This document shows, one piece after another, positions 1 to 4,073 of a stretch of DNA of 5,280 nucleotides (the first letter of the stretch is position 1; each line of letters opens with the position of its first letter). This DNA is from Planctomyces sp. GTDB lineage: Bacteria > Planctomycetota > Planctomycetia > Planctomycetales > Planctomycetaceae. The notes beneath the pieces are model-generated. The model ran no database searches. It was not told where the DNA came from and saw only the letters and a program-made list of their open reading frames with translations. The stretch is taken from NCBI GenBank assembly GCA_005809115.1, contig SYLK01000178.1, positions 1 through 5,280 on the forward strand. The letters run 5' to 3'. A program made the translations under genes and the position numbers.

Positions 1-108
1 ACGTCGACATCAGGTAATGCCCTCGCTGGATTCTCCGCTGTTCCGGCACAAGATCAAACCGAAATCGAGGTCTCCCTTGAGACATCAGCGGCTGTTAGCA
101 TACAATAG
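1..108 (+). CDS. 3' tail of an upstream gene (partial, product unknown)
   Basis: Reading from base 1, frame 1 is open for 35 codons and stops at TAG 106-108. The peptide ends TEIEVSLETSAAVSIQ, an alternating hydrophobic/polar pattern typical of a beta strand closing a domain, with normal amino-acid usage. Frame 2 is also open from the edge and runs to a TGA at 206-208, but its translation is rich in Arg, Lys, Pro and Ser and looks like a shadow frame. Frame 3 and all three reverse frames are interrupted within this stretch. I therefore favour frame 1, but too little is visible to identify a family. If correct, 113 bases separate this stop from the next gene on the same strand. Confidence 0.4.
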   Translation, partial: TSTSGNALAGFSAVPAQDQTEIEVSLETSAAVSIQ

Positions 109-221
109 CTGCGTGAATCCGCAGGAACCAGGTGCCACGGGAGATTCCGGCGGGTTGACGGAAACAGCCATGCTGCGGAGGGAGGGATATTCCTGTGCCG
201 GACTGTGACAGGAGCAGCTGA
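109..221 (+). promoter_or_regulatory. Upstream region and ribosome binding site of the 222 gene
   Basis: This is the 113-base stretch before the membrane-protein gene. AGGAG at 210-214, 7 bases before GTG 222, is a good Shine-Dalgarno sequence. A small perfect inverted repeat (CTGCG 109-113 / CGCAG 120-124, 6-base loop) directly follows the TAG at 106-108 and may form a weak hairpin, but it has no T-tract. I see no convincing sigma-70 promoter: TTGACG at 155-160 has no -10-like hexamer at a normal distance. Confidence 0.5.
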
Positions 222-1340
222 GTGAGGTTTCGATCAAAAGGACAGCCGTGGGGACTTCTGCGGCCTCGAGATCAGCGGCGACTGACCCTGGTAATCGCCG
301 GTGTGGGTCTGCTGGTGGTCGTCATCAGTATCTTGTGGCGGCCCGCTGCACGGCCAGCCCGGTCTGCACCAGGTTCCGTAACGGACGTCGTCGGAGCGCG
401 CCGGGAAATCACGGAAAGCCTGCTGGGAACCGATTCCCTGCAGCCGGACGAGATTCTGGTGGTTCCCCCCATGACGTCGTCCGATGCATCGCCGCTCGAT
501 CTGAAGTTGCTGCTGGATCCCGCTGAAGCAGCTCGCCTGGATTCTGAATCCCGGCGTCAGGCATTGGCGGCCACTCCCCCGGACGACTCGGCGGTACCAG
601 AGCAACTGCTGCGTCCGGTACGGGACGACATCCTGGGAATTCATTCCCGGGAGGTCGAAGCGTATTTCGCAACTCTGCGCCTGGCTGGTGCGCTGAAAAA
701 CACGGACCAGGACGCCCGTCAGTCAGCCCGCTACGCCGTCTTTATGGATTCACCGGAATACTGCCGAGGGCAGGCCTTCCTCGTTACCGGAACCCTCCGT
801 CGCCTGACGCGCATCCAGGACGACGCGAACTCGTTTGGCCTCAAGACTCTGTACGACGCCTGGCTCTCCCTGCCCGACTCGGGTTCTCAGCTGGTGCATG
901 TTGTCGCCGTCTCCGCTGATGCCGGTCTGCCGCTGACGGAAAACATCGGTACGGATCCTCCCCGTGTCCAGTTTCCGGCATTTTTCTTCAAACGGGAAGG
1001 ATACATCCGTGCCGGAAAAACTGCGGACGGCGAGGTTGGGCTGACACCGCTGCTGCTGGCCGGGCGAATTCGCAAATTTCTGCCGACAGACGTCTCCGAG
1101 AGTGCCGCTGATGCACTGACTCCCTGGCTTGGCTGGTTGACGCTGCTGGTGAGTGGCGGGATTGCCCTCGTCATCTGGCAGTTCCAGAACAGCGACCGGG
1201 TATTCCGAAGAACTCGCACGCACCAGCTGACACAGCTGCCGGTCCGGGTGTCGTTCGACGGAATTCCTGCGATGACTGTCGCGGAATCGCTGCAGCAGAT
1301 GGAATCGCTGCAGCAGATGGAAACCGGCAGCAGGCCATAA
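222..1340 (+). CDS. Two-pass membrane protein with large extracytoplasmic domain, planctomycete conserved hypothetical
   Basis: This 372-residue protein starts at GTG 222. An in-frame TGA lies immediately upstream (219-221) and AGGAG sits 7 bases before the start, so the start is well fixed. A basic N-terminus (RPRDQRR) precedes a membrane segment at about residues 21-39; a second lies at about 301-321 and is followed by a basic tail (RVFRRTRTH). This predicts both ends in the cytoplasm and residues 40-300 outside. The region from about 148 to 287 carries the recognisable part: YCRGQAFLVTGTLRRL (180-195), N203 and G206, LYDAW (210-214), DS (219-220), FFFKREGY (254-261) and TPLLLAGR (275-282). 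I know this pattern from uncharacterised Planctomycetota proteins; the RG..v.V.G start suggests an OB-like beta-barrel, which is inference. No catalytic motif is evident and the function is unknown. The C-terminus has an 18-bp tandem duplication (ESLQQM twice). Before insertion of the 1341-1578 element it was probably directly followed by yjbQ. Confidence 0.88.
   Translation: MRFRSKGQPWGLLRPRDQRRLTLVIAGVGLLVVVISILWRPAARPARSAPGSVTDVVGARREITESLLGTDSLQPDEILVVPPMTSSDASPLDLKLLLDPAEAARLDSESRRQALAATPPDDSAVPEQLLRPVRDDILGIHSREVEAYFATLRLAGALKNTDQDARQSARYAVFMDSPEYCRGQAFLVTGTLRRLTRIQDDANSFGLKTLYDAWLSLPDSGSQLVHVVAVSADAGLPLTENIGTDPPRVQFPAFFFKREGYIRAGKTADGEVGLTPLLLAGRIRKFLPTDVSESAADALTPWLGWLTLLVSGGIALVIWQFQNSDRVFRRTRTHQLTQLPVRVSFDGIPAMTVAESLQQMESLQQMETGSRP
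1283..1322 (+). repeat. In-frame 18-bp tandem duplication
   Basis: The unit GGAATCGCTGCAGCAGAT occurs at 1283-1300 and again, perfectly, at 1301-1318, with four more matching bases (GGAA, 1319-1322). It adds six residues to the cytoplasmic C-terminal tail of the membrane protein, giving ESLQQM at 355-360 and 361-366. The perfect identity suggests a recent slippage or duplication event. Confidence 0.93.
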
Positions 1341-1368
1341 GGACCGGCCAAAAAATCAGTTGAACAAA
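1341..1368 (+). repeat. Left terminal inverted repeat of the MITE-like element
   Basis: This 28-bp terminus begins GGACCGGCC, continues with six A residues and ends AGTTGAACAAA. It begins directly after the stop codon of the membrane-protein gene and pairs with 1551-1578 at 26 of 28 positions. Confidence 0.88.
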
Positions 1369-1512
1369 CTCATGAAAACTTCGGCCGCATGAATCCTGCA
1401 CCTCGGATTCGGATTCGCTGGATCAGTTCTACAGCTGGCCGATGATTTCATGCAGCAATTTTACGGTCAAAACGGAACACTCAGGTCCAGCCGCTGTCAC
1501 ACACCAGCGTGA

Positions 1513-1548
1513 TTCTGGTCAGGGGGCGCTGCGCTTCCCTGACCAGAA
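1513..1548. repeat. Perfect 12-bp hairpin inside the MITE-like element
   Basis: TTCTGGTCAGGG (1513-1524) is the exact reverse complement of CCCTGACCAGAA (1537-1548). The 12-base loop shrinks to 8 if two G-T wobbles are allowed. It ends two bases before the right terminal repeat. The + strand continues AAAATTTG and the - strand ATCACG, so neither side has the T-tract of an intrinsic terminator. It could still impede transcription between the two flanking genes, serve transposition, or simply be a subterminal feature of the family. Confidence 0.8.
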
Positions 1549-1550
1549 AA

Positions 1551-1578
1551 TTTGTTCAACTTAATTTTTGGCCGGTCC
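1551..1578 (-). repeat. Right terminal inverted repeat of the MITE-like element
   Basis: This is the inverted partner of 1341-1368, ending GGCCGGTCC and followed by the TAA direct repeat at 1579-1581. Only seven bases separate its outer end from the ATG of yjbQ, and it contains an in-frame TTG (1568) that could act as an alternative start for that gene. Confidence 0.88.
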
Positions 1579-1585
1579 TAAGTCG

Positions 1586-2017
1586 ATGCACCAGTGGCAC
1601 CAGAGCAAACTATCGCTGCCCCCGTTTCCGCGTGGCTGTCATCTGATCACGCATCTGGTAGAAGCTGCGATGCCGCGGCTGCAGGACTGTCGGATTGGTC
1701 TGCTGCATGTTTTCATTCGGCACACTTCTGCGGGCCTGTCGATCAACGAAAACGCGGACCCGGATGTTCTGGCGGATCTGCAGATGGCGCTCGACCGCCT
1801 GGCACCGGAATCATTGCCTTACCGGCACACCAGCGATGGATCCGACGACATGCCGGCGCACGTCAAGACAACCTTGATTGGCTGTTCTGTCTCGGTCCCG
1901 GTCTCTGCCGGTCAGCTTCTGACCGGCACATGGCAGGGCATCTACCTGTGTGAGCAGCGGAATCAGGCCGGTCGGCGGCAGCTGGTTCTGACACTCAACG
2001 GTGATTTCACCGACTGA
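1586..2017 (+). CDS. yjbQ: YjbQ/UPF0047 family protein
   Basis: From ATG 1586 this is a 143-residue protein, matching the family's usual length of about 140. The family signature is complete and in order: LSLPPFPRGCHLIT (9-22), FIRHTSAGLSINENADPDV (43-61), H81, DDMPAH (87-92), and GTWQGIYLCEQR (114-125). The conserved histidines and acidic residues cluster into a probable metal- or ligand-binding site; the E. coli member has been reported to have weak thiamin phosphate synthase activity, but the physiological role is unsettled. It is a soluble cytoplasmic protein with no signal peptide. The same frame is open to TTG 1568, which would add MAGPKS, but those codons lie in the right end of the inserted element and its TAA repeat. 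ATG 1586 fits the family N-terminus. No clear Shine-Dalgarno precedes either start, perhaps because the insertion displaced the original upstream context. The gene converges directly on the next one. Confidence 0.93.
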   Translation: MHQWHQSKLSLPPFPRGCHLITHLVEAAMPRLQDCRIGLLHVFIRHTSAGLSINENADPDVLADLQMALDRLAPESLPYRHTSDGSDDMPAHVKTTLIGCSVSVPVSAGQLLTGTWQGIYLCEQRNQAGRRQLVLTLNGDFTD

Positions 2018-2020
2018 TCA
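2015..2020. other. Palindromic TGATCA forming two opposed stop codons
   Basis: TGA 2015-2017 ends yjbQ on the + strand, and the reverse complement of TCA 2018-2020 is the TGA of the small membrane-protein gene. The two genes converge with no intergenic base and no overlap, so any terminator for either must lie inside the other. A short inverted repeat just inside yjbQ (CGGTG 1999-2003 / CACCG 2008-2012) is the only nearby structure and lacks a T-tract in either direction. Confidence 0.9.
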
Positions 2021-2434
2021 CGCCTTGCCGCCGGATTTGCCGCGCGACGGTACCCAGGTATTCATGCTGGTCTCGCGAATCTCGCGGACCTCAGACACGT
2101 CGATCGGGCGACCCGGGGCCGGGACCGACAGAGCCTTCCTGTCGGCAATCCGGCGTGGCCGATACTGGCAGGCAAGTCCGTCGTCGTGGTGGCTGCGGTT
2201 GGAGGCGTTCCAGACTGCCAGGCTCTTCCACCGCGGCTGACCACAGTGGTGCAGTGAAATCAGCAGGAGATAGCCGCCGACGATACAGCTCAGCGCCGCA
2301 AGCACGACAGGCTCCGGGTTGGGTGACAAGGCGAGGATCAGGCAAAAACAGCATCCAGCTCCGAGTGATACCACAAAGGCCGACGCCAGGATGCTCCCGA
2401 CGTCCCCTCGATCCTTCTGGATTCGCCGTGCCAT
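2018..2434 (-). CDS. Small two-pass membrane protein, unknown function
   Basis: This 138-residue protein starts at ATG 2434, with GGAG at 2443-2446 (8-base spacing). Upstream the frame is closed by two consecutive TGA codons and offers no other start. Residues 1-12 are basic (MARRIQK), followed by membrane segments at about 13-36 (SILASAFVVSLGAGCCFCLILAL) and 42-62 (VVLAALSCIVGGYLLLISL). The remainder is hydrophilic, contains HHC at 62-64 and a lone C89, and ends in a basic tail (RGKSGGKA). Both termini are probably cytoplasmic. Six cysteines, three of them in CCFC of the first membrane segment, are notable. I recognise no family. Codon choice is consistent with a real gene, and the stop (2018-2020) abuts the yjbQ stop. 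It follows the 2550-3734 gene by 115 bases on the same strand and may be co-transcribed with it. Confidence 0.75.
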   Translation of the reverse strand: MARRIQKDRGDVGSILASAFVVSLGAGCCFCLILALSPNPEPVVLAALSCIVGGYLLLISLHHCGQPRWKSLAVWNASNRSHHDDGLACQYRPRRIADRKALSVPAPGRPIDVSEVREIRETSMNTWVPSRGKSGGKA

Positions 2435-2549
2435 GATCCCTGCTCCATCACCAGCAGCACATCATCACTGTGGTTCTTGCCAGCCCGCCCGCGGACAGAC
2501 AGGATAACGGAGCTGCGGAGATTTGTCCAATCCTTTCCGTCACTTCGCC
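2435..2549 (-). other. 115-base spacer between two minus-strand genes
   Basis: This stretch separates the stop of the 2550-3734 gene from the start of the small membrane-protein gene. It contains the GGAG ribosome binding site at 2443-2446. I see no terminator-like hairpin with a T-tract and no convincing promoter, so read-through from the upstream gene is plausible. Confidence 0.5.
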
Positions 2550-3734
2550 CTATAGCCGCTCGCGCAGTTTTCGCAGAACCTCGGCAATCTCGGCGATGTA
2601 CTGATCATCGTCCGATAACTGCGGAAACTGCGTCTGAGCGAGCTTCAGGCGAAGCCATTGCGGTTCGTTGAGTGACTCTTCCAGCAGCAGTGTGGCGCAG
2701 AGTGCAGAGGCCACGACGCGCTCCTCAGATCGTCGCGAAAACAGTTGACGTTCGACCGCCTGCCGCACGTCCAGCACGGAAATTCGGCCCTTTTTCGATT
2801 CAATGTCCGGCTCGCCGGCCGGCGCGGCCCCGGGGGCTTTCTGCACGGCCCCGGCCGCCACGCCGGCCGCCACGGGCTCCCGCAGCACAGCCATCACAGA
2901 AACCCATTCGGGACCAGCCGCTTCCGTGGCCGGACGCCCGGCGCGATCCAGCTCGCGAAACAGATCAATCTGCTTCAGCAGCACCGCCTCCCGCGGTCTG
3001 CGAACATGCTGCAGCGACTCCCCGCGAATCGAACCTGCGATCAGCTGGTTACGCGCAACCCAGTTCTTCTGCTGTCGCATCATTTCGATCAACGCCTCCG
3101 AACGGGCCATATTGGTCAACGTGCTGTAACCGTTGCGATAACCCTGCATGACTTTCAGTCGCGAGACCGTGCGGTCCCTGATTGCAGTCGATGTGCCGAG
3201 TTCAGCCACGGATTTCAAGAAAATCCCGAAATCCCCGATTTCCACAGCGAACTTTCGCGGAACATCCGACTGAATCCAGGTGGCGGTCACTTCTGCCACT
3301 TCGAGCGTTCCCAGAGGAACAAACTGGCCATCTCGCAGTCGAAACAGGGCAATCTGATCACCCGGCTTCAGGCTGTGAACCGCTCCCAGGTCCACAATCG
3401 CGGCCCCGTCGACAATTCGTTCAACCGTTCCTGCGAAGTACACCAGGCCAAACGGGAATCGCTCGTCCCGCGGCACCTCAGCCGTTCCACGTTCCGCACC
3501 AGGCACGGCCTTCACGGCGTTCCGCGGCTCACTCCTCGCGACGCTTCCGACACTTCCCGGCAAGCCGACGCAGGCGAGAATCAGCAGCAGGAAGAATCCC
3601 GCGCGCCGCGCAGCCAAAACTCCCGTCCCGATCCGGAACGACCGCGACTGCGTCGACTCCGGGATCGGATCCACCGAAACAAATCCGGAGACCCGAACAG
3701 CAGGCGAGGGCGTACACAGGATGGCGTCAGTCAT
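2550..3734 (-). CDS. Exported or membrane-anchored protein with SH3-like (FlgT C-terminal-type) domain
   Basis: From ATG 3734 the protein has 394 residues. A hydrophobic stretch (about 44-64, AGFFLLLILACVGLPGSVGS after ARR) looks like a signal sequence or single anchor, so most of the protein is outside the cytoplasm. Residues about 94-178 form a beta-rich domain: FAGTVERIVDGAAIVDLG, then LKPGDQIALFRLRDG, then LGTLEVAEVTATWIQSDV. This 'V..v.g..v.ldlG...gl..GD.i.ly' pattern resembles the SH3-like fold of FlgT C-termini and other envelope proteins. A helical part (about 185-265), an Ala/Gly/Pro linker (about 284-310) and a helical C-terminus follow. No catalytic motif is visible. The start is uncertain: the frame is open to TTG 3845 (431 residues), with further candidates at ATG 3773 and TTG 3617. 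TTG 3617 would put the hydrophobic stretch at the extreme N-terminus like a classical signal peptide. A possible promoter overlaps the TTG 3845 codon, arguing against the longest form. Confidence 0.78.
   Translation of the reverse strand: MTDAILCTPSPAVRVSGFVSVDPIPESTQSRSFRIGTGVLAARRAGFFLLLILACVGLPGSVGSVARSEPRNAVKAVPGAERGTAEVPRDERFPFGLVYFAGTVERIVDGAAIVDLGAVHSLKPGDQIALFRLRDGQFVPLGTLEVAEVTATWIQSDVPRKFAVEIGDFGIFLKSVAELGTSTAIRDRTVSRLKVMQGYRNGYSTLTNMARSEALIEMMRQQKNWVARNQLIAGSIRGESLQHVRRPREAVLLKQIDLFRELDRAGRPATEAAGPEWVSVMAVLREPVAAGVAAGAVQKAPGAAPAGEPDIESKKGRISVLDVRQAVERQLFSRRSEERVVASALCATLLLEESLNEPQWLRLKLAQTQFPQLSDDDQYIAEIAEVLRKLRERL
2851..2874 (-). repeat. In-frame 12-bp tandem duplication
   Basis: CCGGCCGCCACG is perfectly repeated at 2851-2862 and 2863-2874 (+ strand orientation). 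On the coding strand it yields the repeated VAAG block of the Ala/Gly-rich linker in the SH3-like-domain protein. Such low-complexity linkers tolerate length change, so it is probably neutral. Confidence 0.85.
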
Positions 3735-3815
3735 TTCCAGCTCGATTCGGAAGGCCAGGGGAAGGAACACCATGCAGGAATGTCGCGGTCGGACGAGCTG
3801 TCCGAGCTGGTTCGC

Positions 3816-3845
3816 ATGATACGATGCGCAATGGAGCCGTGGCAA
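3816..3845 (-). promoter_or_regulatory. Candidate sigma-70-type promoter for the 2550-3734 gene
   Basis: On the minus strand, TTGCCA (3845-3840) and TATCAT (3821-3816) each match the -35/-10 consensus at five of six positions and are separated by 18 bases. Transcription would start near 3809, leaving a leader of about 75 bases to ATG 3734 or about 35 to ATG 3773. Planctomycete promoters are poorly defined and a match of this quality can occur by chance. Confidence 0.3.
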
Positions 3846-4073
3846 AGAGTTTTCCAGCCGGTGGAGACACTTTCAGGGCGACAGCAATGGGAATCCCTAC
3901 GATAATCCAACATTGCCGGATCGGCAGAGTCGGACTGGTCGTCCCGCCGTATCCTTCGGTTCCAGCTGAGGACCGGCGTGGCCGATGACCGCGGATCATG
4001 CTGGCACGGCAGCCCGCGGTCGGCCTGCACCCGGAGATTCACATCGACACACTGCGGCTGCGGTCCAGACGTC
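3846..4073. other. Intergenic gap of about 230 bases
   Basis: Frames open here on both strands give translations that look like shadow frames (Arg/Pro/Ser rich) and overlap neighbouring genes, so I see no gene. The one clear structure is the inverted repeat at 3980-4025, described separately. No tRNA-like or other recognisable RNA is visible. Confidence 0.5.
3980..4025. other. GC-rich hairpin downstream of the cysteine-cluster gene
   Basis: GACCGCGG (3987-3994) pairs perfectly with CCGCGGTC (4014-4021) across a 19-base loop. GGCC (3980-3983) can extend the pairing with GGCC (4022-4025) across a 3-base bulge (GAT 3984-3986), giving 12 base pairs. It lies about 50 bases beyond the stop of the 4074 gene, where a terminator or 3'-protecting hairpin would be expected. 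No T-tract follows on the minus strand, so it is not a canonical intrinsic terminator. Confidence 0.4.

Larger units (their letters stand above)
1338..1581. mobile_element. MITE-like non-autonomous element, 238 bp, 28-bp terminal inverted repeats, TAA target duplication
   Basis: The element proper is 1341-1578. The left terminus (1341-1368) starts GGACCGGCCAAAAA, then three bases, then AGTTGAACAAA. The reverse complement of the right terminus (1551-1578) is identical at 26 of 28 positions, differing only at positions 15 and 17. Both ends are flanked by TAA in direct orientation (1338-1340 and 1579-1581), as expected of a 3-bp target-site duplication. The interior has no plausible reading frame, so the element could move only if a transposase acts in trans. 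It holds a 12-bp perfect hairpin near the right end and a weaker inverted repeat (1387-1395 / 1444-1453, one bulged base). A 3-bp duplication is compatible with IS427/IS1031/ISL2-type members of the IS5 group, but I cannot assign a parent. The left TAA doubles as the stop codon of the upstream gene. Alternatively it could be a large structured regulatory leader, but the flanking duplication argues for insertion. Confidence 0.82.

Noticed and set aside
155..191. Sigma-70 promoter using TTGACG before the first gene
   Set aside because: The only -10-like sequence (GATATT, 186-191) is 25 bases away, too far for a functional pair.
17..208. Possible 63-residue + strand ORF before the first complete gene
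   Set aside because: Its composition is that of a shadow frame (many Arg, Lys, Pro, Ser), no ribosome binding site precedes its ATG, and frame 1 gives a more protein-like tail over the same bases.
1513..1548. Intrinsic terminator for the membrane-protein gene
   Set aside because: The stem is strong but neither strand has a T-tract after it, and it sits inside the mobile element rather than next to the stop codon.
1341..1578. Riboswitch controlling yjbQ (suggested by the reported link to thiamin phosphate)
   Set aside because: The conserved core motifs of the TPP riboswitch, such as CUGAGA, are absent, and the paired termini with flanking TAA repeats are better explained by transposition.
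2745..3905. 386-residue + strand ORF
   Set aside because: It lies antisense to the SH3-like-domain gene, is rich in Arg, His, Gln and Pro, has no recognisable domain and no membrane or signal pattern. It is a consequence of high GC on the opposite strand.
3182..3988. 268-residue + strand ORF
   Set aside because: It also overlaps the minus-strand gene and the preceding + strand ORF in another frame. Its Arg/Pro/Ser-rich composition marks it as a shadow.
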